A stretch of 64,000 bases of DNA from Petrimonas sulfuriphila (GCF_051201015.1 NZ_JBPEHI010000016.1); one strand, 5' to 3'. Positions 35,798-44,401 are shown, counted from the stretch's first letter. Notes: generated from the sequence alone by a model not told the origin. Translations and numbers: made by a program.

Positions 35798-35828
35798 AAA
35801 GCTACCCGTTTCAATAGCGGGCAGCTTT
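35798..35828 (-). terminator. Hairpin between the SPOR and MBL-fold genes
   Basis: AAAGCT-A-CCCG (35798-35808) pairs with CGGG-C-AGCTTT (35818-35828), one A-C mismatch. The minus-strand continuation TTATTATTTT is U-rich, so it likely ends the SPOR gene transcript; it sits 25 bp before the MBL gene start. Confidence 0.6.
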
Positions 35829-35883
35829 ATTATACGTTCATTTCCTATTGGTCACCAGACATCCGGATCCGGTGTTTTAACAT

Positions 35884-36396
35884 TTAATACTGTCTTTCTA
35901 AAATCCAAAGATCGTTGAAAGGAACGCCGTAAGTTCTTCGCAAGTAATCGGTATTGCCAAGGGCAGCATATTTTTGGTAAATCTCATCGCGTTTTGCAGC
36001 AGCCGATGCTTTGTCATCATAGCTTGCAACGATAACCCTGTACATGCCTTGCTCGTTTTCGGCCAGAATCACCGGATACCCTTCGTTTTGCATTCGTGTC
36101 TTCAACGATTCAGCATTAAGCTTTACACTTAAAGAAGCGATTACTACGCTGAAGTTCTTTAAATTGGCGGCATCTGAAGCAAGAACGGGTTCAACCTTCT
36201 CTTTTCTCACTGACACTTCAACCGGAGGCAGTGTGCCGGCATCTTTTACAACAGTTGGCTGTGACGCCGTTTGCTGCATTTCCCTTTCTTTGGCAGCTTC
36301 ATATACTTGTTTATATGCACTTTGTTTTGGTTTACAGGAAATTGCTAAAACCAACATGGCAGAAAGCGCCATCATCAAATAGATTGATCTTTTCAT
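35884..36396 (-). CDS. SPOR-domain lipoprotein
   Basis: A 170-residue lipoprotein: signal with lipobox AISC (Cys near 21), a linker rich in Lys/Glu/Gln (about 25-80), then a SPOR domain (about 82-155: FSVVIASLSVKLNAESL and MYRVIVASYDDKASAAAKRD). SPOR domains bind denuded peptidoglycan glycan strands, often at the division site. The C-terminal tail has a conserved aromatic stretch (NDLWILERQY). The start at 36396 gives a better signal than 36405. A -7 element lies at 36437-36444. Confidence 0.85.
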   Translation of the reverse strand: MKRSIYLMMALSAMLVLAISCKPKQSAYKQVYEAAKEREMQQTASQPTVVKDAGTLPPVEVSVRKEKVEPVLASDAANLKNFSVVIASLSVKLNAESLKTRMQNEGYPVILAENEQGMYRVIVASYDDKASAAAKRDEIYQKYAALGNTDYLRRTYGVPFNDLWILERQY

Positions 36397-36436
36397 TTGT
36401 GTCATTGTTTTATTGTTCGAATATCAAAACTAAAAG

Positions 36437-36444
36437 CAAAGATA
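36437..36444 (-). promoter_or_regulatory. -7 element for the SPOR-domain gene
   Basis: Minus-strand TATCTTTG matches TAnnTTTG, about 40 bases before the ATG. The -33 box is not clear. Confidence 0.5.
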
Positions 36445-36546
36445 GAAATAAGTAAATGATTATAACTCCTACAGATGTGAAAATAAATTAAATTGTTAAA
36501 AACATCTTTTCTCCAGACAGAAACTCAAGAGAACCAATGACTAAAG

Positions 36547-37809
36547 TTACAGTTTTTCGAGTTCGGAGAAGTTTATTTTCGGAATTTTGTTTTCCTTTTT
36601 CCTTGTGAATCTTGATTCGTAAAGAGTTGATTTGTTGAAGAATCCTCCGTTTTGAAGATAAAACAGGTTCTTTTGCTTGTTGTACCCGCCCCGGTAATCC
36701 AACCGGACTTGTTTTCGGGCAGTTTCATCGTATGTGAAAACCGATTCGCCGGCTTCTATCCATTTCCGGTTACTGGTCACAAACCATTGATTCCCAAACA
36801 ATACCTTTCGGGTCAGGTATCCTTGTCCAGGAATAAAATTTTCGAGGAAAGAATGTGCACGGGTATAAAAAACATGGGTTTTGGGCCTAAGGAAGCTGGC
36901 TATCAGCCTCCATCGATTTTCATCGGAAGCAAAGAAATAAGAGGTATACACGGTGTTCCCCAGTCCGTCTGGCTTTATCCGGGTCAGGAATTTATAGGCC
37001 TTGCCGGCTTTCCAGTTGTACCGCAAAAAACTTTGTCCGCCCGAACCTTCGTTTCCAAATTCACCGATATAGACTCCTTCTCCTTTTCGTAAGAGTTTGA
37101 TCTTTAAACTGTCGGGAATACGTTTTGGATCCTGTGTGTTGAACGGGCTCCAAACGGAGAACAGCACCCTTCGTTCGGTTTCGGAATTGCATTGAATTCC
37201 AAAATACCCTTCACCAAAACCGTTCGCCATGTAATAACTGCCCGGGATATCGTTTCCTGCCGGAACAGTGACTTCGTTATAAAACCATTCAACCGTATCT
37301 TCGGGCATTGTATAACGAAGATGAACAGAAGGCCCTCGCCTACCCCAATAGTCGGAGAAATCGTGCACATAAGTTGGTTGTTCCTCCGATTGAACAACAA
37401 ACGATTCTATCTGGGCGAACTCTTTCCCTGACCTGCTTATACCCCGTAATTCTATGGGTTGATAACCCGTGTTGAGAATTTGAAAGATCCCTAGAGGAAT
37501 TTTAAATCTTCCGGCAGGAACAGAAATTTTTGACCTCTTCCCTTGGAAAGTCGCTTCAATCACTGACTCTTTATCCGAATCTCCTTTTATTGAAATCACT
37601 ATTTTTTCCGTTTTGTGGAAATAAACGAATGTCTTGATGACGGATTTTTCGTTGACCCATTCTTCAAGTCCGGACCGGGTGATGGATGCACCCTGTTGAA
37701 AAGAAGTCACGTAAGCATTTCCATTTAATTCAATTTCATACGTTACTTCTTGCGAAAACAAAAATAAGGCGGAACAGCAAAAGAGAACTGTTGAGCAAAT
37801 CTTATTCAT
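36547..37809 (-). CDS. Secreted DUF5077/DUF3472 protein
   Basis: A 420-residue exported protein. The signal peptide has cleavage near FLFSQ. An N-terminal beta region (about 25-160, DUF5077-like) is followed by a DUF3472 domain (about 170-410) with RRGPSVHLRYTMPEDTVEWF, MANGFGEGYFGIQ and GGQSFLRYNWKAG, the typical set. Function is unknown; related proteins carry carbohydrate-linked domains, so a polysaccharide role is possible. ATG 37809 begins the signal, and a promoter lies at 37827-37858. Confidence 0.75.
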   Translation of the reverse strand: MNKICSTVLFCCSALFLFSQEVTYEIELNGNAYVTSFQQGASITRSGLEEWVNEKSVIKTFVYFHKTEKIVISIKGDSDKESVIEATFQGKRSKISVPAGRFKIPLGIFQILNTGYQPIELRGISRSGKEFAQIESFVVQSEEQPTYVHDFSDYWGRRGPSVHLRYTMPEDTVEWFYNEVTVPAGNDIPGSYYMANGFGEGYFGIQCNSETERRVLFSVWSPFNTQDPKRIPDSLKIKLLRKGEGVYIGEFGNEGSGGQSFLRYNWKAGKAYKFLTRIKPDGLGNTVYTSYFFASDENRWRLIASFLRPKTHVFYTRAHSFLENFIPGQGYLTRKVLFGNQWFVTSNRKWIEAGESVFTYDETARKQVRLDYRGGYNKQKNLFYLQNGGFFNKSTLYESRFTRKKENKIPKINFSELEKL

Positions 37810-37826
37810 CTGTTTGAATTTATCTG

Positions 37827-37858
37827 CAAAGTTACGTGTAAAGACCAATAAAAACAAC
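37827..37858 (-). promoter_or_regulatory. Promoter of the DUF3472 gene
   Basis: On the minus strand -7 TAACTTTG (37827-37834) with GTTG (37855-37858) at a 20-bp spacing as an imperfect -33. The start codon is 18 bases from the -7 box, so the leader is short. Confidence 0.6.
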
Positions 37859-37859
37859 A

Positions 37860-37879
37860 AAGCCCCGGAAAAGGGCCTT
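37860..37879 (-). terminator. Imperfect terminator after the first DUF4382 gene
   Basis: AAGCCCC (37860-37866) pairs with GGGCCTT (37873-37879) with one C-C mismatch; on the minus strand TTGTTGTTTTTATT follows. It abuts the next gene's promoter. Confidence 0.5.
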
Positions 37880-37917
37880 GCTTTTTTTTACTCGATAGTA
37901 TGCTAATACTTGTTGTA

Positions 37918-38778
37918 TTACTTTACCAATGTAACGGTGCCTACATCTTTTATCTCGCCTTTAACAACCGGAACACTCTCCATTACAAAATTAGTATATT
38001 CCGTTGCCGTGTCGGCAATAAACTCCACTTTCCACGTACCTTCGTCAATACCCGGGAACAAGAATTTACCGTCCTCTTCGGGCAGCGAAATCAATGTGTC
38101 CGTTGCTTTGGTAATTTGAACAAAAGCGTTGGCTTCCGGCGGGAGGACAAAACCTCTCAATGTGGCGCCCCAAGCTTCTGCGTACGTACGAATAACCGGT
38201 TTTAAAATGTACTTGTTATTTCCCGTAGCGACTACCGAACGCGCAGCATCAAAATCAATGACGAAACTGTACATCATGTCGGCAAGTAAAGTTTCGTGAA
38301 GATTGAACTTCAACCCGCTTGTTTGTGCTGATGGTGTCTTAAGGGGATACTCTGTTCCATCCTTAGTTTCCACATAGCTGTCGGGGCCCAGCAGTAACCT
38401 GACCTGGCTTATTTTTCCAGCGGGAATTTCTCCACCGGCCAAGGCGATCATTTCTCCGTTTCTGTAATCCAGCAAATTATACAATCCGGGGTTGCTAATG
38501 TTCAGGGTAACCCATTCAACTTCGTCTAATTCATCGTTGTCATCATAAAAAGGATCGTTGTCATCCTCGTAATATTCATCCGCTACTCCAACTTTAACGC
38601 CCTGTATGTCAATAACCACTTTGGCGTAATCTAATGATGGGGCATCGGTCAGTTTAAACTGAATTTGAGCTTTTCCACTGGTCAAGCCTTCATTTTCGTT
38701 TGTACATCCTACAGCAAAAAGCAACAACGCCACAATGGACAGTGTCGACAAGAGAATTTTAAATTTTTCTTTTCTCAT
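37918..38778 (-). CDS. DUF4382 lipoprotein with acidic insertion
   Basis: A 286-residue lipoprotein with lipobox AVGC (Cys near 25). The DUF4382 domain (about 35-185) has IQFKLTDAPSLDYAKVVIDI and NLLDYRNGEMIALAGGEIPAG, followed by a carboxypeptidase-regulatory-like beta domain (about 205-280, LRGFVLPPEANAFVQI). An acidic insertion YYEDDNDPFYDDNDELDE (about 68-85) is missing from the neighbour at 38982 and could bind calcium. The function of the family is unknown. It is paralogous to that neighbour. A triple 13-bp repeat lies in its leader. Confidence 0.8.
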   Translation of the reverse strand: MRKEKFKILLSTLSIVALLLFAVGCTNENEGLTSGKAQIQFKLTDAPSLDYAKVVIDIQGVKVGVADEYYEDDNDPFYDDNDELDEVEWVTLNISNPGLYNLLDYRNGEMIALAGGEIPAGKISQVRLLLGPDSYVETKDGTEYPLKTPSAQTSGLKFNLHETLLADMMYSFVIDFDAARSVVATGNNKYILKPVIRTYAEAWGATLRGFVLPPEANAFVQITKATDTLISLPEEDGKFLFPGIDEGTWKVEFIADTATEYTNFVMESVPVVKGEIKDVGTVTLVK

Positions 38779-38787
38779 AAAATTTGA

Positions 38788-38826
38788 TGTTTTAGTTAAA
38801 TGTTTTAGTTAAATGTTTTAGTTAAA
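38788..38826 (-). repeat. Three perfect tandem 13-bp repeats in a lipoprotein leader
   Basis: TGTTTTAGTTAAA occurs three times without gaps (38788-38800, 38801-38813, 38814-38826). On the coding strand this is TTTAACTAAAACA, ending nine bases before the ATG at 38778, where the ribosome binds. Copy number could vary by slippage. Confidence 0.95.
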
Positions 38827-38981
38827 ATTTTTTTCGTCAAAAAAAGACCCGTTATTACGAGTGTTATAATAAAACACCTCAACTCTTGTGTTTGTTGTTG
38901 GGTTTTACTTAAGAAAAACAAAAAACACCCCCCGTTTACTGGCAAAAAGATTAAAAAAGGGAAATTAGTACGACAAAACGT

Positions 38982-39773
38982 TTATTTTTTAAGGATAATC
39001 TTTGATTTTAACTCCCGTGTTTTGCCAGCAAATACGGAATCCACAAAAAGTGTATCCCGGTAACCCAGGCTCGAAGCTGATAAAACGGCAATTTCCCATT
39101 CACCTGCTTTCAGGCCTTTAAAAAGAAACATCCCATCGGATTTTTCGGGTATGGTGAATAGCGTATCCTTGTCTTTTACGATTTTGACGATAGGCATGGC
39201 TTCCACGGGCAGGGCATACCCTTTTAACGACCCGCCAAACGCTTCTGGAAAAATACGCAATACCGGTTTAAGAAAATAATTCCCGTTGGATTCGTAGAAC
39301 GAAAGGGCCGCATTGATATCAATCATTATGCTGGTGATGTAATTGGCATAGAGGTTCTCATTGACCTCCACAATAATACCGTCTTTAATCTCGGAATCCA
39401 AAATAAGGTCTTTTTCCCCTGTGTCTGTTTTAATCTTTGAATTGTTTCCAAACGTTATTTTTATTTTTCGCAATACCCCGGCCGGGAAAAACTGATCGAT
39501 AATCTGTTTTGATTTTCCGTTCGAAAGCGGAAGAACGTTGTAAACCCCTCCCTGGAAATCAAGGGTCGTCCATTTTTCATCGCTGGTGGTGTTGTCGGTA
39601 GTAGAGATTTCAATTTTCTGAATGTCTACGTTAAATTCCGATATCAGTAATACGGGAGCATCCGTAAGTTTTATTCTCAGCCGGGTGGCGTTTATGCTCG
39701 GATCGTTCTTGGAGCATCCCGTAAAAGAGATTGCAAAAAGAAAAAGGGAAAATAGGGTTAGAATAGCCTTCAT
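38982..39773 (-). CDS. DUF4382 lipoprotein (second copy)
   Basis: A 263-residue lipoprotein with lipobox FTGC (Cys near 20). DUF4382 (about 28-175) shows LRIKLTDAPVLLISEFNVDI and NVLPLSNGKSKQIIDQFFPAG, and a regulatory-like beta domain follows (SLKGYALPVEAMPIVKIV). The order of domains and several phrases match the gene at 37918, so the two arose by duplication, but they are now clearly diverged. A 203-bp gap with no strong promoter separates the two. It is divergent from the TetR efflux operon. Confidence 0.8.
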   Translation of the reverse strand: MKAILTLFSLFLFAISFTGCSKNDPSINATRLRIKLTDAPVLLISEFNVDIQKIEISTTDNTTSDEKWTTLDFQGGVYNVLPLSNGKSKQIIDQFFPAGVLRKIKITFGNNSKIKTDTGEKDLILDSEIKDGIIVEVNENLYANYITSIMIDINAALSFYESNGNYFLKPVLRIFPEAFGGSLKGYALPVEAMPIVKIVKDKDTLFTIPEKSDGMFLFKGLKAGEWEIAVLSASSLGYRDTLFVDSVFAGKTRELKSKIILKK

Positions 39774-39790
39774 TTTTAGTCAATTTACCG

Positions 39791-39798
39791 CAAAGATA
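39791..39798 (-). promoter_or_regulatory. -7 element for the second DUF4382 gene
   Basis: Minus-strand TATCTTTG matches TAnnTTTG, 18 bases before the ATG. The -33 box is poor. The TetR-type palindromes at 39843-39869 are about 50 bp upstream and could affect both directions. Confidence 0.5.
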
Positions 39799-39842
39799 AC
39801 GAATAACGGAAAAAAGATACGAGAAAAAAACCAAAATGTGTT

Positions 39843-39869
39843 TTAAACAAATGTTTAAAACACTTGTTT
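39843..39869 (+). promoter_or_regulatory. Two tandem palindromes, probable TetR operator
   Basis: AAACA-AA-TGTTT (39845-39856, extended by TT/AA to 39843-39858) and AAACA-CT-TGTTT (39858-39869) repeat with a 13-bp period. The second covers the -33 box of the regulator's own promoter. This suits autorepression by the TetR protein encoded at 39917. Confidence 0.7.
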
Positions 39870-39894
39870 AATAAATGGGGATTGTATACTTTTG
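39863..39894 (+). promoter_or_regulatory. Promoter of the TetR-efflux operon
   Basis: -33 CTTG (39863-39866), a 20-bp spacer and -7 TACTTTTG (39887-39894). The start is expected near 39900, leaving a leader of about 17 bases to ATG 39917. Confidence 0.75.
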
Positions 39895-39916
39895 CATCAA
39901 AAAAATAAACCTGAAA

Positions 39917-40516
39917 ATGGAAGACTTGACTACGGAACAGAAAATAGCAGCAGCTGCGAGAAAAATATTCACCCAAAAAGGGTATGCGGCGACCAAGACG
40001 CGGGACATCGCGGAGGAAGCCGGAATAAACCTGGCATTGGTCAATTACTACTTCGGCAGCAAGGAAAATCTGTTCAAACAGGTTTTGAAGGAAAAATTTG
40101 AAGCTCTTTTCGGCTTGATGATGCCCGTTTTATCGGATAGAGATATTTCTCTGGATGAGAAAATCAGGCTTCTTGTCAAGAATTACACGAAATTGTTAAT
40201 AGAAAATGAAGAGCTGCCCATTTTCGTGCTCAACGAACTAAGAAATAATGAAAATATATTTAACCCCATTTTACAGCAGGCGCGGACAATATCCCAGCCA
40301 ACCATAGACGAGCAGCTTCAACACAACGGTTTTGCCATTTCCACACCTGACTTTATCATGAATATCGTCAGCCTGACCATCTTTCCCTTTATCGCCAAAC
40401 CCCTGTTTATCACTTCAGGAATGGTGAAAGAAGAAGATTTTTTACAATTTATCGAAAACAGGGAAAAATTGATCCCTGAATGGATTTTTGCCATCTTAAA
40501 ACAATCTCAGCAATGA
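39917..40516 (+). CDS. TetR/AcrR family repressor of the efflux operon
   Basis: A 199-residue repressor. The N-terminal helix-turn-helix is clear: KIAAAARKIFTQKGYAATK then TRDIAEEAGINLALVNYYFG (about 9-48). The C-terminal ligand domain (about 60-195) has no known ligand. The frame opens at 39875, before the promoter, so ATG 39917 is used. Its stop overlaps the TolC gene start (ATGA at 40513), so regulator and pump are translationally coupled. The gene order matches the E. coli ybiH (cecR)-ybhGFSR cluster. Confidence 0.9.
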   Translation: MEDLTTEQKIAAAARKIFTQKGYAATKTRDIAEEAGINLALVNYYFGSKENLFKQVLKEKFEALFGLMMPVLSDRDISLDEKIRLLVKNYTKLLIENEELPIFVLNELRNNENIFNPILQQARTISQPTIDEQLQHNGFAISTPDFIMNIVSLTIFPFIAKPLFITSGMVKEEDFLQFIENREKLIPEWIFAILKQSQQ

Positions 40517-41796
40517 AATACAGAAGATTTACATTATTTATACCGCTGTTTTTTATACCCGTGTTCACAGTTAATGCACAATCCCTCACTATCGAAGATT
40601 GTCAGGGGATGGCTCGCGAAAATTATCCAGCAATTGCACGGTTTAATGTCATTGAAAATATCAGGAGTTTTAATTTGGAAAACGCTAACAGAGCCTATTA
40701 CCCGCAACTTTCCCTGAATGCAAAAGCAACATGGCAAAGCGATGTTACAAGGATTGATCTGGAGTTGCCTTCTAATTTTCCTCCTCTTGAGATTCCTATT
40801 CCCGATAAAGACCAGTATCAGGTCTATGGCCAATTGAATCAGCTTATCTGGGATGGTGGAAAGGTTTCAGCGCAAAAAGAGATGATCGTCGCCAATGCCG
40901 AAGTGGAGAAACAAAAACTTGAAACCGAAATCTATTCGCTTCAGGAACGGGTCAATCAGGTTTTTTTTGGTATTTTACTGCTTAACGAACAATTGACGCA
41001 ACAGGGTATCCTGGAAAAAGAGTTGCAGCGAAACTTAGAGAAAGTGCAAAGCTACGTGTTAAACGGTGTGGCCAACGATGCCGATTTAAGCGCCGTAAAA
41101 GTGGAGCAACTAAAAACAAACCAGCAACGCATTCAAATGGAATCGGCGTTGGACAGTTATATCAAGATCCTTTCCGTTTTGACCGGACGCCGTATAGATC
41201 CGAAAACCGTTTTTGTAAAACCACCGGTAGCTGAAGTACCTGATCATGTGGTTATTGACCGTCCAGAACTGCGGTTATTTACGGCTCAGGAAAACCTGCT
41301 TAATTCACAAAAAACAGCCCTGAACGCCAGGAACAGGCCTGTTATCAGTGCGTTTGCCCAGGGCGGATACGGAAAGCCGGCATTGAACATGTTTGAAAAT
41401 AAATTTAAACCGTATGTGATTGGAGGAGTGAGTTTCTCGTGGAATCTCGGCAGCCTGTATACCTACAAACAAGAGAAAAAAAGCATTGAACAGCAAAAAC
41501 TGACGCTCGATTCAGAGCGTGAGACCTTTCTCTATAACCTGAACGTGCAGCTTCCGCAACAGCAAAACGAAATAAAAAAATACCGTCAAACCATGCAGGA
41601 TGATGACGAGATTATCCGGCTGAGAAAGCAAATAAAAGACGCTGCGGAAGCAAAAGTGGAGAACGGAACGCTGACGGTTTCTGATTTACTGCAGGAGATC
41701 AACGCTCTGGAAGTTGCCAGGCAGGCAAAATCGCTGCACGAAATTCAATACCTGATGTCGGTTTACAAGCTAAAATTCACAACGAATTTAAATTGA
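40513..41796 (+). CDS. TolC-family outer-membrane efflux protein
   Basis: A 427-residue TolC-type protein with signal peptide (cleavage after VNAQ), forming the outer-membrane channel of a tripartite pump. It has the two internal repeats of long helices, with LNQLIWDGGKVSAQKEMI and VSFSWNLGSLYTYKQEKKSI as the paired strand-helix parts and heptad-like Gln/Glu-rich coils. It starts inside the TetR stop codon (4-base overlap). The next gene, the HlyD-type adaptor, begins 23 bp on, or overlaps if the TTG at 41793 is used. Confidence 0.88.
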   Translation: MKYRRFTLFIPLFFIPVFTVNAQSLTIEDCQGMARENYPAIARFNVIENIRSFNLENANRAYYPQLSLNAKATWQSDVTRIDLELPSNFPPLEIPIPDKDQYQVYGQLNQLIWDGGKVSAQKEMIVANAEVEKQKLETEIYSLQERVNQVFFGILLLNEQLTQQGILEKELQRNLEKVQSYVLNGVANDADLSAVKVEQLKTNQQRIQMESALDSYIKILSVLTGRRIDPKTVFVKPPVAEVPDHVVIDRPELRLFTAQENLLNSQKTALNARNRPVISAFAQGGYGKPALNMFENKFKPYVIGGVSFSWNLGSLYTYKQEKKSIEQQKLTLDSERETFLYNLNVQLPQQQNEIKKYRQTMQDDDEIIRLRKQIKDAAEAKVENGTLTVSDLLQEINALEVARQAKSLHEIQYLMSVYKLKFTTNLN

Positions 41797-41819
41797 AAAT
41801 CAATATAAACAGCAACAAT

Positions 41820-42737
41820 ATGAAGCCAACAAAACTTTTTATTTTTCCGGTTATACTTTTTCTTCTTGCTTCCTGTTCAGGCAATGACAGCGACTACGAC
41901 GCCACCGGATCGTTCGAGGCCACAGAAATTATTGTGTCGGCGCAGGGAAACGGTGAAATTCTGTCGCTGGACATTGCAGAAGGACAAACACTACAAGCCG
42001 GAGAAGTTGTGGGGCAGATAGACACCGTGCAACTTTTTCTACAAAAAATGAGCCTGGAGTCAAACGTCCAGGGCGTTCGGGTGCAACGTCCAAACATCGG
42101 TGCGCAAACAGCTGCTATTGAGAAGCAAATTCAAACGTTGCAACGGGAGCGCACCCGTACGCAGAACCTGGTTGAGGCAAACGCGGCAAATAAAAAGCAA
42201 CTGGACGACATAAACGCTCAAATTGAAGTTTTACAAAAACAATTGTCGGCCCAAACCTCCACCTTACAAAAGAGCAGCGAGAATATATACGCACAAAGCT
42301 CCGCCTTGCAGATTCAGGTAGCGCAATTGGATGATTTGTTGAAAAAATGCACCATAAAAAGCCCTACTTCGGGTGTAGTGCTCAACAAATACGCCGAACG
42401 GGGTGAACTTGCCGGTACGGGATCACCGCTTTTCAAAATCGCCGACATCGACAATATGTACCTACGTGCCTACATCACCAGCGATCAGCTATCTGGCATA
42501 AAACTTAACGATTCCGTGACCGTACGTGTGGATGCCGGAGAGGGTGACATGAAATCATACCCCGGTACCGTGTCGTGGATATCCGGAAAATCGGAATTCA
42601 CGCCCAAAACGATTCAAACCAAAAATGAACGGGCAAACCTGGTGTATGCGATAAAAATTGCTGTAAAGAACGACGGTTTTCTTAAAATTGGCATGTACGG
42701 AGAAGTTAAATTCCGGAACCTGGAGGGAAGGCCATGA
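41820..42737 (+). CDS. HlyD-family periplasmic adaptor (YbhG-like), lipoprotein
   Basis: A 305-residue membrane-fusion protein. The signal ends in lipobox LASC, so it is lipid-anchored. It has a biotinyl-lipoyl half (EIIVSAQGNGEILSLDIAEG), a helical hairpin rich in Gln/Arg/Lys (about 85-170), the second lipoyl half (KCTIKSPTSGVVLNKYAERG) and a beta-barrel end. It links the inner-membrane ABC transporter to TolC. An upstream in-frame TTG (41793) exists, but ATG 41820 begins the signal. It overlaps the next ATPase gene by ATGA at 42734. Confidence 0.88.
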   Translation: MKPTKLFIFPVILFLLASCSGNDSDYDATGSFEATEIIVSAQGNGEILSLDIAEGQTLQAGEVVGQIDTVQLFLQKMSLESNVQGVRVQRPNIGAQTAAIEKQIQTLQRERTRTQNLVEANAANKKQLDDINAQIEVLQKQLSAQTSTLQKSSENIYAQSSALQIQVAQLDDLLKKCTIKSPTSGVVLNKYAERGELAGTGSPLFKIADIDNMYLRAYITSDQLSGIKLNDSVTVRVDAGEGDMKSYPGTVSWISGKSEFTPKTIQTKNERANLVYAIKIAVKNDGFLKIGMYGEVKFRNLEGRP

Positions 42738-43636
42738 TTACGGCAACAAATTTGCATAAAACGTACGGGAAGGTAACCGCGTTAAACGACCTTTCCTTTT
42801 CGGTAAACGACGGAGAAATCTTTGGTGTGATCGGGCCCGACGGTTCGGGGAAAACCACCCTTTTTCGCATTCTAGCCTCATTGTTGTTGCCTGATAGCGG
42901 ATCTGCCGGAATAAATGGATGGGACTTAGTCAAAGATTTCCGGAAAATTCGTTGCATAATCGGATATATGCCGGGGAGGTTTTCGCTTTATCCGGATTTG
43001 AGCGTGGAAGAAAACCTCAAGTTTTTTGCCACCGTTTTCAATACCACCCTGGAGGAGAACTACCCGCTTATCAAGGATATTTACCAACAGATTGAACCTT
43101 TTAAGAAACGCCGGGCGGGAGCATTGTCGGGCGGGATGAAACAGAAACTTGCTCTCAGTTGCGCGTTGATACACAAACCCGAAGTACTGATTCTTGACGA
43201 ACCCACAACCGGTGTGGACCCTGTTTCCCGGAAAGAATTCTGGGATATGCTGGAGCGGTTGAAATCCGAAGGGATAACCGTTTTGGTTTCCACGGCATAT
43301 ATGGACGAGGCAAGCCTATGCGACCGCATTGCGTTAATGCGCGAAGGAAGCTTTATCGCTACCGATACGCCGCAAAACATCATAAACCGTTATACAGAAA
43401 CCTTGTGGACGGTACAAACTGAAAATTTATCGGCATCGTTGCACGATTTACGGGCGCATCCAAAGGTGAAAACCTGCTTTGCGTTCGGAAATGAACACCA
43501 TGTTACCGTTCAGCCGGATTTACCGGTCGCCGGGCTTCAATACTATCTAAAAGAAAAAGGGTATTCAAAAGTGCAGATCAATGTTACGACGCCGACTGTG
43601 GAGGATTGTTTCATGGCGTTGACAAGTGAAACGTGA
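42734..43636 (+). CDS. ABC transporter ATPase 1 (YbhF N-half-like)
   Basis: A 300-residue ATP-binding subunit. Walker A is GPDGSGKTT (34-42), with Asp where most have Asn; the signature LSGGM (131-135) is canonical, and Walker B is VLILDEPTTGVDP. The switch position reads STAYMDEA with Ala188 instead of the usual His. This matches, from memory, the N-terminal half of E. coli YbhF. It partners the ATPase encoded 3 bp downstream; together they power the two permeases. Confidence 0.9.
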   Translation: MITATNLHKTYGKVTALNDLSFSVNDGEIFGVIGPDGSGKTTLFRILASLLLPDSGSAGINGWDLVKDFRKIRCIIGYMPGRFSLYPDLSVEENLKFFATVFNTTLEENYPLIKDIYQQIEPFKKRRAGALSGGMKQKLALSCALIHKPEVLILDEPTTGVDPVSRKEFWDMLERLKSEGITVLVSTAYMDEASLCDRIALMREGSFIATDTPQNIINRYTETLWTVQTENLSASLHDLRAHPKVKTCFAFGNEHHVTVQPDLPVAGLQYYLKEKGYSKVQINVTTPTVEDCFMALTSET

Positions 43637-43639
43637 AGA

Positions 43640-44389
43640 ATGGAAAGTGATATTGTAATAAATGTCTCGGGATTGACGAAAAAGTTTGGCAACTTCACCG
43701 CTGTTGACCGTATCTCCTTCGATGTCCGCAAAGGGGAAGTATTTGGTTTTCTGGGTGCTAACGGCGCTGGGAAGACCACTGCCATGCAGATGCTGTGCGG
43801 GATCAGCAAGCCTACATCAGGAAAAGGGACGGTGGCCGGATACGATATCCTGAAAGAAAACGAGAAGATAAAACGCAGCATCGGATATATGAGTCAGCGG
43901 TTTTCGTTGTACGAAGACCTGAAAGTATGGGAGAATATACGCCTTTTTGGTGGGATTTACGGGTTGACAGACAAAGAGATAAAAGAAAAAACGGATGAAT
44001 TGCTTCACCGGTTGAGGTTCGAAAGTGAACGAAACACTTTGGTTAAATCCCTGCCGTTGGGTTGGAAGCAGAAACTCGCTTTTTCGGTAGCTGTTTTTCA
44101 CACGCCTCAAATTGTTTTTCTTGATGAACCTACCGGCGGAGTCGATCCGGCCATGCGGCGCCAGTTCTGGGAAATGATTTACGAAGCTTCCGACCGTGGG
44201 ATCACGGTTTTTGTAACCACGCACTACATGGATGAAGCCGAATATTGTCACCGAGTATCGATAATGGTCGACGGAAGAATTGAAACGTTGGACAGCCCCG
44301 GCAACCTCAAGGAAATTCATCAGGCGGAAAGCATGGATGAGGTATTCCGGAAGTTGGCCAGAAAAGCGACAAGAATGGATAATGGATAA
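43640..44389 (+). CDS. ABC transporter ATPase 2 (YbhF C-half-like)
   Basis: A 249-residue ATP-binding subunit. Walker A is GANGAGKTT (39-47), Walker B IVFLDEPTGGVDP, and the switch histidine is present (TTHYMDEAE, His195). The signature is degenerate: LPLGW (138-142) in place of LSGGQ. It is thus the mirror image of ATPase 1, so a heterodimer would have one full and one degenerate ATP site. It begins 3 bp after ATPase 1 and ends 12 bp before the first permease. Confidence 0.9.
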   Translation: MESDIVINVSGLTKKFGNFTAVDRISFDVRKGEVFGFLGANGAGKTTAMQMLCGISKPTSGKGTVAGYDILKENEKIKRSIGYMSQRFSLYEDLKVWENIRLFGGIYGLTDKEIKEKTDELLHRLRFESERNTLVKSLPLGWKQKLAFSVAVFHTPQIVFLDEPTGGVDPAMRRQFWEMIYEASDRGITVFVTTHYMDEAEYCHRVSIMVDGRIETLDSPGNLKEIHQAESMDEVFRKLARKATRMDNG

Positions 44390-44401
44390 TAGACAATTGA
44401 T

